A stretch of DNA of 64,000 nucleotides, from positions 8,556,001 through 8,620,000 of the forward strand of contig OX419757.1 of the NCBI GenBank assembly GCA_948567375.1, read 5' to 3'. Position numbers and translations under genes: made by a program. Positions 43,893-55,444 of this stretch are shown here, in pieces; position 1 is the stretch's first letter, and each line of letters begins with the position of its first letter. Origin of the DNA: Lunularia cruciata. Taxonomy: Eukaryota > Streptophyta > Marchantiopsida > Lunulariales > Lunulariaceae. The notes beneath the pieces are model-generated. The model saw nothing but the letters and a program-made list of their open reading frames with translations, was not told the DNA's origin and searched no databases.

Positions 43893-45849
43893 TGTGACAA
43901 CCCGGCGAATATCACTTTTGCGGTAATCGGGTCAGTAAAGTTTGTTCCCGAATCCAGAATTGGTCAAATACGATCCAAAATTGGTCAAATACAAAGTCAA
44001 AAGTCACAATTGCAGTTCTTCTTGATTGCTTCTTTAATCTCTCAGGTAGAAACTACACCCATAAGAGAGTAACAAGCTCACAATCTTGACAACTTGTCAC
44101 GAATACACACACATAATCACATCATAGTAAATTCTGTCCAAACAACTCTTGATTGTGATGATTCAGATTCTCCCGAAGACGGCACTTCACTGCAAAGACC
44201 GATTTTGCCTCAGAATTGTGTTCCACCCCTCCACTGAAGGCACAACTTCCTCGATCAAAATTGCTTCACATCAACTTTGTACTGCATTCACAAATGCAGA
44301 ATACTACCAACACTACAATTCCTCTCAAACCTGTCAAGGCATTGCTCCGATGCACTTCACTCAGGATCAAACACATAGAATGAAGATCAAGGCTGTAGAT
44401 TCCAACATCCCCAGACACACTGACTTGCTCTTTGGAATTCTCTACACACTCACAAACACAAACACGAAATTGACAATCGGAATTAAGCTTAAGCAACGAG
44501 TATTGAGAACAGCACTTCGCTTTATCTATCTTCTGAAATATGAATACTGAATAACATAAGACTGCAAATGCTCTCCTTAAATATTGAAGCAAACGGCAGA
44601 CTTGCCTACCTAAGCACCGCTTCCTAACATCTCTTCCTACCTATAGATCCCAAGTGACAGTCTATCTCTTCATATCTGCCTCTTCCTATCTCAAAATTGA
44701 CTTCTATCCCGATCCGATGACTACCTCATTATTGGCTTCCAAACCCGATGATCTTCTTACTATTTCACCTTCTTCGGGTATGGCTTATTCTACCAAATCC
44801 TTTACTAATTCTACAACTTCTGCACTAGGAACTATAATTGCACTAAGGAGTGACTTATTTAACTCATTATCTCCTAACCCACTTTTCTCTAATGTGTCAA
44901 TTAGCAAGTCCGATGACACTTGTACTCCTACTTTTGCAACATCGGGTCTAATTACAATCAATTCCTTTGCTAATTCTACTATATCCTCATCACAAATTGT
45001 AGTTGAAAGCATGGGTACACTATCTACACCTTCAATTTGTAACCCACTTTCCTCAAATCACTCATGTTATTGACCCAAAGACACTTACAATCTGATCTTG
45101 CACTTTGGATTTATTCACTACTACTACTTCTCCTTCAATTCTTGTTCCATCTTCAATCGGAACTGAAATTGATGTCATGGGTATCCTAGCTATCTATTCT
45201 TTTTCTATCCTAAATCTCTCTAATGCCTCTGGCAAGATTCCCAAATTCATCTTCATTGCACTCCGAGGTCCAACTATCTCAGATACAGTCGTCTTCGTCT
45301 TGAGTCGAAGAAGCTTCTAACTCGAAGTTGTGTAAACCCAAAGTCCAATATCTGAAGATCAAAGTCTGCAGTCTCAAGTCCGAAGTCCGAAGATCCACCC
45401 CGAAGTCCAAAGATGCCAATCTGAAGTCCGAAGATCCACCCCGAAGTCCAAAGATGCCAATCCGAAGACACTAAACTACTTTGTACAGTTACTCCCAAAA
45501 CTTTAAATACTTGTAACTTCTTCTACAGACCTCTAAACTTTTCGATTTTGGTATCATAAAAAAGCCCTGAACAAGACGCTTCTAACAAGATATAGCGCGT
45601 TTGATTTGGACTTGTGAACATTGAGATAGAGCCCCCACAAGAATCTCGACCTATAACTTCCATTCCTCCTTCGGGTTTGCACTCTTTCAATCTTGGCTGA
45701 GTCCATCTTCATTTGACACAAAGTCTACTTCTTTGGGCTTGATCAAAATACAAATTTCCTCTCATTTCTTCTCCATTTGGTTTCAATTTGGTTTTAGCAA
45801 GGCACTTCTTCTTCAAAACTTGTCCAAAATGAAAAATGTGGGTACCACA
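43893..45849. mobile_element. Solo LTR, family 1, copy 3
   Basis: A 1957-bp unit from TGTGACAACCCGGCGAATAT to AAATGTGGGTACCACA with a perfect 5-bp target duplication CATGT (43888-43892 and 45850-45854). It resembles copy 2 very closely, including the GAAGTCCGAAGA minisatellite, and is much less decayed than copy 1. It inserted at the 3' side of a trihelix-like pseudogene. Confidence 0.95.
45330..45475 (+). repeat. GAAGTCCGAAGA minisatellite in LTR copy 3
   Basis: Imperfect gaagtccgaagat and gatgccaat words, including a perfect repeat of the block gaagatccaccccgaagtcc. The array differs from the one in copy 2 in length and order. Confidence 0.8.
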
Positions 45850-47160
45850 CATGTTCACTACAATCTAAAGAACCCAAGTAGGTGCCCTCAAGGACTAGAT
45901 TATTATTACACATATCATAAGGAAGAGCATCTCCTTCATCTACCAATGATAGAATACCAGCAATGCTCTTAATATCATATGCTGATTTCACTCCCTTAGT
46001 TGATTCCAAAGTCATTTGGAATTGTTGCTTGGCTATCACTAGCCTCTCCTTGAATCTATACTTTTGAGCTTGGATCTCTTGTGAGCTTCTATCTTCACCT
46101 TCAACTTTGGTATCTTCATTGTTTTCTTAGCAATTTGCCGATTCCAAACTCATTTGGAATTGTTGCTTGGCTATCATTAGCCTCTCATTAAATTTCTAGA
46201 TTTGAGCTTGGGATCTCTTGTGAGCTTCTAACTTCACCTTCAGCTTTGCTATCTTTATTGTTTTCTTGACACTTATCTGAGCCAATTTTCACCTCTCCCT
46301 AGCTTCTAAAGAATAAGTCTTGAATTTGGTATGGCTAGCCATGTCTTGGTCAAAAGCAGATAGTGTAAGGGAAATTTTGGATTTCCCTTTGGTGTACTTC
46401 CTCCTCTTACATGGCTCATTGTCTTCTCATGGTCTCCTTCTTAATTTCCTACATCTCCTCCTCCATCTATTTCTCCTCTATCTTGTGCTTGGGCAAGCAT
46501 CTCCTCATGTGCTCATCAAATCTCCTCTTCTACTTGTTTTTTTGGTCTAAATAGAACATATTCTTCTTTGGTAAATCTGTAAGGTCCTCTTAGTGCATAC
46601 TATATCCTCTCCTCTTGTGTACTTGAAACTGATCCTTGACTTTGCCTAAGAAAAGCTTGTGAAGTTCTTGACAAAGCAATGTCTTCACAAGTAATTTTAT
46701 CCTCTTGTTATGGTATCACTCCATCCTCCTTGCCCAACCATTCACAAAGGTTCATATCACTTCCAATCCCTAAATTCATGAGCACCAATGGATATCTATT
46801 TGCTTTGCTCCCAAACAAGGCATCTATTCTACAAAAATAAAGGCATATACTGTTTGGTTTATCCTCAATCCACATTTTATATCCTTGTCTATCAGAACCT
46901 CACCAGTGTATTTTTCCTTCTAGTTTCTAGTTTTTTTATACAAATTCAAGTATATGGTCCATTTTTTCCTCAACATCTTTCCATTCATGGATCCTAGGAA
47001 CCCTATGCCAAATCTCAAAAGAAAAGTTGCACTATAACTGAGTGTGGTATTTTTCTGGGCATGTTTCTCACTGGTGCTCCTTAAATCTGTTTAAAATGTT
47101 TGGGATCTTGTAGATAATCTAGGATTTGACCATAGTGGTGCAAGGCCATCCAAAACCTAT
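45850..47160 (-). pseudogene. Trihelix (Myb/SANT-like) protein remnant with coiled-coil tail
   Basis: On the minus strand near 46880-47010, frames read GKMLRKKWTIYLNLYKKTRN, KYTGEVLIDKDIKCGLRI, NQTVYAF and IDALFGSKANRYPLVLMNLG. This fits the last helix of a trihelix domain (RKKWDNL...YKKI...W) and the region that follows it in such proteins. The chain goes on MNLCEWLGKEDG, KITCEDIALSRTSQAFLRQS and RFTKEEYVLFRPKKQVEEE (about 46530-46770), then a charged Glu/Lys-rich region towards 45990 ending in RLVIAKQQFQMTLES. A 138-bp duplication repeats part of the tail. Frameshifts and stops show a pseudogene. It could be a host GT-factor copy or the DNA-binding partner protein of a Harbinger element. 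Confidence 0.45.
46002..46277 (-). repeat. 138-bp tandem duplication
   Basis: gattccaaagtcatttggaa (46002) and gattccaaactcatttggaa (46140) begin two copies that run through a cttgtgagcttct block to a tattgttttctt end. It lies in the tail-coding region of the trihelix-like pseudogene. Confidence 0.85.
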
Positions 47161-48260
47161 TGTTGTTGCATTTTGGTTTGCTCAAAGAAATGTCCACTAT
47201 ATTGGTGGTACATTGCTAGAAGACACATTGCATTTGGAGGCACACTAGAAGGTGCATTGCTAAAAGACACATTGTATTTGGCTTTAGTCCCAAGGGTGGT
47301 AAAAGTGTAGCTTGTGTAGAGACTACCATTTCTTTGAGCAAGTCTTGAAATCCCCTACTCTAGGAAGGAGTGGAACTCAAATGAAATCTCCTAATCTACA
47401 AAGGAACTAAACTTGACTTGGGTTCAATCACAAAGAAAAAGGGGATGGGAAGAGAACAATCATCAGCACTAAAGGGAGAGGAGAAATCCATTCTCACTAA
47501 ACTTGCACTTCAAACTCCCAATTGTACCCTACAAGTTGGTATATGAATTCCTCAAATCCCACACTTTGGCACATGAATTTCTTGAATTTTGCAATTCACT
47601 TTGCATGCATGAATTGCTCAAAGTCTGTAGTTTGATACATGCTCAAAATTTTGATTGAAGCATTAACCCCTGCTTGCCCTTTAGATTTCTTTGGTACAAT
47701 TGAATTGTGATCCTTTCTGACTCAAGCTTTCAAATTTTGATTTTTCCTCCAAGTGTTTTAATCCATACTTTCATCCTACAAGTGTTTGAATCCACTCTCT
47801 TGATAGTTGGTACTCACTTGTAACACGTGGTACATATGGATTGGTTACATTGTTTGTCTTAACGGAAATTACCTGGAATTCTTGCCTTAAAATGTCCATA
47901 TGCCTAAACTTGTAACCTAAACTTGCAGAAGTAACATGGCCCATAAAGAGAGGCTACTATACGTAAAGCTTATATATGGGATGTTCATTTTTGGAGTAAT
48001 TTTTCTTTATGGGTGCTATGGAACATTTTACAACATATGCACGATAGTTGTAGCCGTCTTGTAAATTTTGGAATTGAAACCCCCATTGAGTCTCTTGCTA
48101 AGTGTGACAAACTTGGTTTTTAATCTATTTTTCACAAGTGAGAGAAGGCAACCGTACATGATAACAAGAAGGATGGTAAGACCCATCAAGCCTTACAAGG
48201 AAAATACATAAGAGGTAAAATTGGGCTAAGCTCCAATAGTATTGATAAGAGGAATCTACC
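47161..48260. other. Unassigned sequence
   Basis: No domain is recognised. Near 47210-47275 a small direct repeat (gctagaagacacattgcatt and a variant) occurs. Otherwise it is AT-rich without visible order. Confidence 0.4.
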
Positions 48261-48269
48261 CTACAACAC

Positions 48270-50340
48270 CTAAGATATAGGAGCTATGCAAGTTTTTTGG
48301 TCTAAAAACATCCAAAGAAGCATCCATGGAGCATCCAAAGAAGCATCACCTAGTGTGCATACTCTCTTATGGATTGCACTAGCCAATGCTCTCCATAGAG
48401 CAATATCTACACATCTAAAAATTGCTATAAAATGAAAGTAAGAGTGATACACTTGATGTCTAGAATGATACAAACTCATGCACTCCTTGAAAAAAGTATC
48501 AAATGTTGCATCCATTGCTCCAAATAGCTCCAAGGATAGAGGAACAAAGCGATAACCTTGTTGCATACCTCTATACTTGGAGCCTTTGCTTGCTACCGCT
48601 CATCAAAGAGGATGGATGATCACTCCCTGCAACAATGCATCACATGTAGGGTCAATGACCACAATATATTTGTCTATATTTTCTACTTTAACATGATCAT
48701 ACTGGACCAAGTACAAGTCTACATTGACTCATGTTGTCTACAAAACATATCAATGCTCTCTCCAAGCAAGGTATCTACTCTTTTATGCCATGGCAACCAT
48801 TATATCCTTGATAGCATCATAGGTAGCTATCCTTTGTCCCCCAAAAGTACACCATGTCATATGGACTGCTACTACATCTAGTGTAGAACTATACAAAAAA
48901 ATGAATATGAAGGTATAGATGGGTGGACCAAAACTATGCAAAAACTCATCATTGTAGAGAAAGAAGATTTTGAAAGTTGGCATGCACTAATGCATGTTCA
49001 AGCTAGGATCCAAGCATGTACTCTTGCAAGAGCAAGGGCTAAGATATGCTCTTGTAGCATAAGGAATGGATTAGTCAACTAAGAGAGAATGTAATGTATG
49101 TTGAAATTGTTGATCCACCAAGGAAGACTACAAGCTGCTCATTCAATCTGATGGTAAGGAAGCAAAGGATGGAAGGTCCTCTTTTGCCTATGGAAATATA
49201 CCATCTCTCATCTATTGCAATTATCCTTGGAATGAAAGAGATCTCTCTCCACCTTGGTCACATATGTCTCCAAGACTTTCCTACCAAAAACCACAAACGC
49301 CGGAGGAAAGTAGAGGTGCTAAGAGAGCCCAACTACTCAAAAAAACTATAGCTACCATCTCCTCTATAGATAGTAGGCCTACTCCCCTGCACTAGATTGG
49401 TATAGATGTATGTCTATATGCCAGATCCCTTGTCACCCACTCAAATGTCCTTGGTCCTATGATATCACCAAATACACCTATAATCCTCCTATCAAATGCT
49501 CTCAAATGTGATAGAAGGTTATAAAAGAGGAAAATCATGCAAAGAAGGTAGGTCAGTCTATGAAAGTGGCCAAAGTAGTAGACAATAGAGCTTGAAAGTG
49601 AGCCATGGAAAATAAAGGTCCCCCTAAAGGATCTCCCTCTTGTGTACCAACAATCCACTCCAAGACAGTGACTCCTTACTATGAGAAACCATGTTGGTAA
49701 TAAAGGGAATAAGAAAAGCCATAGAAAGACTGCACTGAAGGAATAAGACTCACCAAGGATTTCATTAGCCTCCATAAGCTCTCTAAAGACATATGCAAGT
49801 GAGATACTATTAAAAGCATTCTCAACATCCACATGTAGAACAACCTACTCTAGGTAGATATCAAATGCCTCTAATGCTTAAGGATATAGCCCTACAGCCT
49901 CAAGGAATAGCAACTCCAAACTGATGTAGAATGAGGTGCTATCAAAAGTGAGAGCAATATTGAAGGACAATGGTACAGCTAACAAGATGCAAGAAGACCT
50001 TCTGAATAGGAATCAGTCTAACCCTCTTCTTCCCTCCTCCCCTCCCATGTCCTTCTCCATCGTAAGAAAGTGACTAGCAATTAACACCTCACTAATAATT
50101 TTAGGAAACTCTCTAATTGCTACTATTATAACCACCTTAAATAGCTCAATAAAACCATTAAAGGGATCATCTTGATGGAATCAATCTCTAATATTCTTAA
50201 TGCTTGTGCAAAAAATGGTCTAGCAAGACATGAAAGTTGCTCAAGTTGATAGTCTAAGACCTCAATGGTACTACCTCTCCTACAACAAGATGTAATGAGC
50301 ATAAGGAAGAGATAGTCTCATCAATGGGACTAGCCATAGA
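48270..50340 (-). pseudogene. Non-LTR-type reverse transcriptase with C-terminal nuclease-like region
   Basis: Read on the minus strand: a thumb/finger approach with DPFNGFIELFKVVIIVAIRE (about 50100-50170) and QFGVAIP (about 49915); VVLHVDVENAFNSISLAYVF (about 49790-49850), the first catalytic Asp block; VGTQEGDPLGGPLFSMAHFQ (about 49590-49650), the QGDP-type motif; and a degraded FADD position (LHDF). After about 700 bases comes KYRGMQQGYRFVPLSLELFG (48520-48566) with AMDATFDTFFKECM and a helical tail. The last block, with a preceding RVDxL and VVIDPT, resembles the ED...K segment of a PD-(D/E)xK nuclease domain that follows RT in some non-LTR elements. Absence of LTRs and RNase H/integrase supports non-LTR type. 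All frames are broken. Confidence 0.6.
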
Positions 50341-51130
50341 CAAAGGATGTAGGGCTTACATTGCTCTACTATATACTTCCACTTGACCAATATCCTAATA
50401 CTATCCTAGTTCAGTGGATTTTGTAGTATCTTGTGGTTGAACTTGTTTATTGTGAATGCAGCCCATACATACTCCTCTTGTAGGTTAATCCAATCCACTA
50501 CTTGAAATCTGCAAATTCTAGTGGCCACTTTTCTTTGCCCTACATGCCACCTTCTAGTATAGCAAAGATATCATTGTGGGAGTAAGAGGAATGAGAACCA
50601 CACTTATTCATCCATGGGATCACAATCCAATCAATCAAGTGATAAGCAAAAAGCCTATCTAGGCTCATCATGGAGTGTTTGGAGAAGCCTATGGGATAGG
50701 CGTGGATAAGGAAAACTAGTCTCAAATAACCCCAAAATACTAACTACTTCCACAGCTTGATTGGTATCCTTGGGGTGGTCAACAAAAGGATAGACAAAGC
50801 ATGTGTAATCCTTAGTATTAATAATCTTGATGTGGTTACTTTCCTCACATGAGTATCCCAACTGGTCCAATCATAGTCCTTGTACATCTTTCCCACATGA
50901 ATCTTTATCCATTGCGAGGTAAAGAGTCATTGACACACTTGGCATGATGTATCCCAAGTGGCTCTAGGGGGTCCTACATAGGAAAGTGAAGCCATTGCTA
51001 GCACAAGAATAATAATAGTAACACATAATGCTCCTCTACATAGCTCCTCACACATGTTGTTCACTTGATTGCAAGCAGAGAGAAAAAAATAAGATTTTAA
51101 GATGAGTGACCAATGGATCCTATCCAAAAA
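50341..51130 (-). other. Possible N-terminal remnant of the non-LTR element
   Basis: Short minus-strand frames (50540-50725, 50655-50870) read as protein-like but show no identifiable motif. Their position upstream of the reverse transcriptase in the same direction suggests the element's N-terminal half. Confidence 0.3.
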
Positions 51131-54100
51131 GCCACAAGTAGTCTTGATACTTATTATACCTTTATCATATTAATATTTTTAAATTTGATGAGAACATGGT
51201 ACATATATTGGATATCTTGTACTAAAAAATATTAAAGTTAGATTTGCTTATTGTTTCTAAGTTCCTTTGCATGAGGTTTTTGCGGATAGATTATTTTGAT
51301 TGAAGATGCTTAATTTTCAGTCTTTGATTATTCATAATTAGCTTGGAGTTTTTATTTAGATACAAATATGGATTAGAAGGAAAGGTTACTTAATAAAGTC
51401 TTTGACAAGTGAATTAATTATCACAAATTTTAATCAAAGATAAATTTGCTATAATAAGGAATCATAAATAAACTACTTACTATGTTAGTTATGATTGTTT
51501 CATATAACACTCATTAGTTTGAGGAAGGATGATTAACTTTGTGATTGCACTTTATTTTACAAAAGAGAGAAAATGATCTTTAGCCACATCTTATTTAAGA
51601 GGTCATTTGGAGAAGTCTTTATGTAAGCCTAAGGTATTATCATATTAGAGTGTAGTTTGGTCTCATAAGAGTAGATTATCCATAAATATCAAAGTGTTTA
51701 CCTTGAGTGTTGAACAAAGTATATAGATGTTTTAAAAAGGTTTTAGTAATTATTGAGCTACAAGAAGACTAATGTGGAAGAGGTATATCATGAAAGAATT
51801 AGTTGTTTGCATGAAGATTTAACTTTATCTATTTCAAAAAATTCAACTATGGATGGAGAATAACATGTTGCTTTTTACAAATAGACCCATATAGAGATCT
51901 TTGTTATTTAGCAAACTAGAATTTTTTAAATTTGGTATATAACTTGTAAAATTAACTACTTGTAGAAAAATTATATGAACTTCAGCACATGTTTATTCTC
52001 TATAGTTTTTATTCAAAAATTTGTGAAATATTTGTACAAAATAAGCTATTTTTCTCTAATAAAATTTTGTTAGAAATTACTTGTAAGCAAAGTGATATGG
52101 AACAAAGAAATTGCAAAGGTAGTTTTACTACTATAATTTTCAAGTGAGTCAATTCCAAATCTTGTGAGAGAAAGAGAGTCACAAAAGAAAATAAAACTAT
52201 TCAATGAATGAAAGGATAGATAGCAATCCACAACATTAAAATAAAATTTGGTCCAGGTGATGGAACAAGCTAAAGTTTTCAAAGAGATATTTAATGAAGA
52301 GTTTTGTGATATGTTAAGCTTAAGCTTCAAAGAGTGAATGGATAGATATTAATGTCTAATATTTCCAGTTGAGATTGAGTGTAGTTGATGGAATAGAAAG
52401 GACAATGTAGTAGTATATCTTATCTCCAACTTTCTCTTCTAAATGTATTTATCATAATTTAGCTTGTAGATAAATATGGAGAAAAACATCCAGTGCACAT
52501 TTTTAGCATGAAATTCTTAACTTGAGCTATGAACCCTCTAATAGGTGCCTTTTGTAGAGATATATGGTAAAAAATTTCATCAAGTTTATTTCATTCACAA
52601 TTTATTGTGCATAATGATTCTGGATAGATATGCAATTGTAAATTTCAACCCTTGAGAGTTGATATTTACCATTGTTGTATAACAAAAGTAGCATATAAAT
52701 GTTACATAGATCAGCAACTTGTACTAAAAGTATCACATTGTCCAATATTTTTTATTCACATTTATCTTTGATAGTATCATTGATTATAAAATGAGTAAGA
52801 GTAGTTGGAATTGCCAATTCTATTGAGTTAGACAATATGAGGAGAAGATTTATAATCTTGCTATACAAAACTTGATCTAATAATGGAGGAAAAATAATTT
52901 ACTAGAGAATAGAGCTAATACTAAGCAATTGACATAGAAATTATTAAGCATCAAAGGTCAAGGGGTGTATTCAACAGAAAGAATAATCTCAATTCAGATA
53001 TTCTATAGACTACGGAGATGGATAATAGTCTCACAAGCTCAAACTATGGAGGATGCTTGAGAAGATATTTGCAAAAAATGACAAAGGATTTTAAAGTTAT
53101 ATCTATAATTGATAGAAGAGAAGAGATGAATTTAACACATACTTTAAACATAAAGAAGTTTAACATAGAAGAGATGAGGTTAAAATTTCTATATTTTAAA
53201 GGTATATCTATTTAGAGTTATATCAAATAAGAAGCAATGATAGATGAGAAGAGAAGACATGAATCCAAAAAATGCACTTCAATTACCAAAGATTGCTCAA
53301 GGTCTTGCTATTTACACTTAAGTAAGTTTACACTAACTTTCTTGGTAAGTTAGCTATTAGCATTTGATCAAGTATATAAACATCTAAAAAGGTTCCTAAA
53401 CACCTTACAACTCAATTCTTGGTTTTTTCTTATCTTTTAGAAGTTTATAGTAACTTACATGATAAAATTCTTCAAAATTATTATGGTAAATTACATTTTA
53501 CCATTTCAAACAATATCAAGGGAGTCAAAAATATGAAAATTAGAGTGATAGCTCCATCATATGAAGATCTATTTGTTTTATTTTAGTGCTCTATTTTATT
53601 ATTATGGAATTTATTTAGTTATTTAATTGAAATTTTCAAATAACTTACCAAAATCCATAGAAGATATTTCAGTTTGAAAAGTACCCTCAAAATTATCATA
53701 AAAGGATATTTGGGAAGTACATGGAATCCTTCTTGTAGATAGAGTAGAATATTAAGGTACATTGAGACCTTCTCAGGGGAATACTTTTGCTACAAAGTTA
53801 ACATATACCACTCTAAGTATAAATAGCAAGACCTTGGGCAATCACTAGCATTTAAGGTATATTTCATTCATACTTGGTCCTCTCTTCTCCTCTCTTTACT
53901 TGTTCTCCTTGATACTAGTGTAATAATGGGAATAGATAGAGTATATGAACCTCCTAAACAACATTTTGCAAATCATTAGGAATTTTTCATTTATATGAAG
54001 CTTAAGTGCCATTTAATGAACTCACAAAGCCTTTTTTTGATTAGACTTTCTTGGATATTATTCTTATATCAAATGAGCCTGTAGTATGTCTAGTTATTAC

Positions 54101-55031
54101 TTTTGGTGAAAGGGTCATTTATGGATATGTTTTTTTTTTTATATTTTGACCTTCAAATTATTTTACTTTACCTTGATATTGATAGCACTGATAGGTAAAA
54201 TGAATACCCCTCCTAATCAAGCAATAAAGAAAAAAATTCAACATCTCACTTTATCTTTAAAGGCCATGCTCAACAACAAGAAGTTAAACAAGTGGTATCT
54301 TGAGAAAAAGAAAAAGAATAAAGAGTAGTCTATATTCTTTTAAACAAACCATTTGATAGGAAGATAATTGCAAGTGGAGTGAAGAAATTTCTATTTAATT
54401 TTGAGTCATATTCTTATGCAACCAATGTACAACATATTGACTAAAACTCCTATTTTCTACAAGAAAATTATAAGGTATTTAAAAAACCTTGGTAGAGCTA
54501 CCAACTAGAAGAATTACAATCAATTCTCAACAAGAGTTCCAAAGAATCATCAAATTCCAATTTCAAGTCATCAATGCAATAAGAGCATTGTGGGATTTTC
54601 TTATGGAACTAGAAAAAATTAATTTAGTTAAGAGCTGTATATCAACAACTTTTAGAATACACTTATGTAGATCTCAAAGATTCACAAAGAGAAGCCTTTT
54701 ATCATTTTACATATGAGTTAAACCTCACACAAGGATAGAGATATCATGAAGAAACAGTTGTATCTAAAAGAAGCCAAATACATTGCTCAAAGATATGACT
54801 CTCTAATCTCTTCAACACTTACAAATCCACAACCTCATCAAGTCATATAAGACTATCATATATGAGTAAATGAGAATTACTAACATACAATAGTAGATGA
54901 AGTATCTCTCATGGAGAGATTTATGTGATCCAAATTAAACCATCTTCTAAGATACAATCTTTTTATCTTGGTCATAAGAATGACCAAGATAAAATAAAGA
55001 TACTTCTCTTATCAAGGACTTGGAACAACAT
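51131..55031. other. AT-rich region, no gene identified
   Basis: Strongly AT-rich with no LTRs, conserved domains or tandem arrays recognised. A plus-strand stretch at about 54140-54720 has coding-like pieces (KKIQHLTLSLKAMLNNKKLN, RITINSQQEFQRIIKFQFQV) rich in Lys and Asn; I cannot assign it. It ends at the chromodomain gypsy insertion. Confidence 0.4.
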
Positions 55032-55431
55032 TGTAACAATATGGAGTTTAGCAATGAAGTTAGTCAAACTTACAAAGTAGCACATAAGACAAATTAGCCT
55101 AGAATATTCCAGAAGTATCTAGGAAGCTTTTTGGGAAGCTTCACGGCTAGCTTAGCTAGCACCGCAAATAAATAGCTTCTAGAAGCTTCCAACTAGCTTA
55201 GCTTGCATGTCAAGTAGGCGGCTGCTAGAAGGAAGCTTCTTGAGAAGCTTTCTAGTTAACTTGTCTTGCACTCTAAGAAAGCGGCGTGAGGAAGCTTCTC
55301 AAGGGCCTTGTATGCTACCTATAAATACCAAAACTAAAGCTCATGCTAGGCATTTGGAGTTTTCTCTCATTCAAGTGTCCCTATGTGAGTTTCCATTCTC
55401 CTATTTCTCTCCTCAATCTTGGTTTTTTACA
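55032..55431 (+). mobile_element. 5' LTR of chromodomain gypsy
   Basis: 400 bp from TGTAACAATATGGAGTTTAG to TTTTTTACA, followed by the primer-binding site. A TATA box (TATAAATA) is at 55320-55327. The upstream half holds several GAAGCTTC palindromes within wider repeats (gcttctagaagcttcc). Confidence 0.92.
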
Positions 55432-55432
55432 T

Positions 55433-55444
55433 TGGTATCAAAGC
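55433..55444 (+). other. Primer-binding site, tRNA-Met type
   Basis: TGGTATCAAAGC starts two bases after the LTR end and is complementary to the 3' end of initiator tRNA-Met apart from one position. It would prime minus-strand DNA synthesis. The same 12-mer occurs in the element at 63782. Confidence 0.85.

Noticed and set aside
14723-45849. The 1.7-2.1 kb family as a DNA transposon
   Set aside because: Ends are TG...CA with only about 4-bp inverted matches and 5-bp target duplications, as for LTRs; no long terminal inverted repeats.
54146-54716. Lys/Asn-rich frames as a real gene
   Set aside because: Composition follows the AT-rich base content and no conserved motif is present, although weak coding-like character remains possible.
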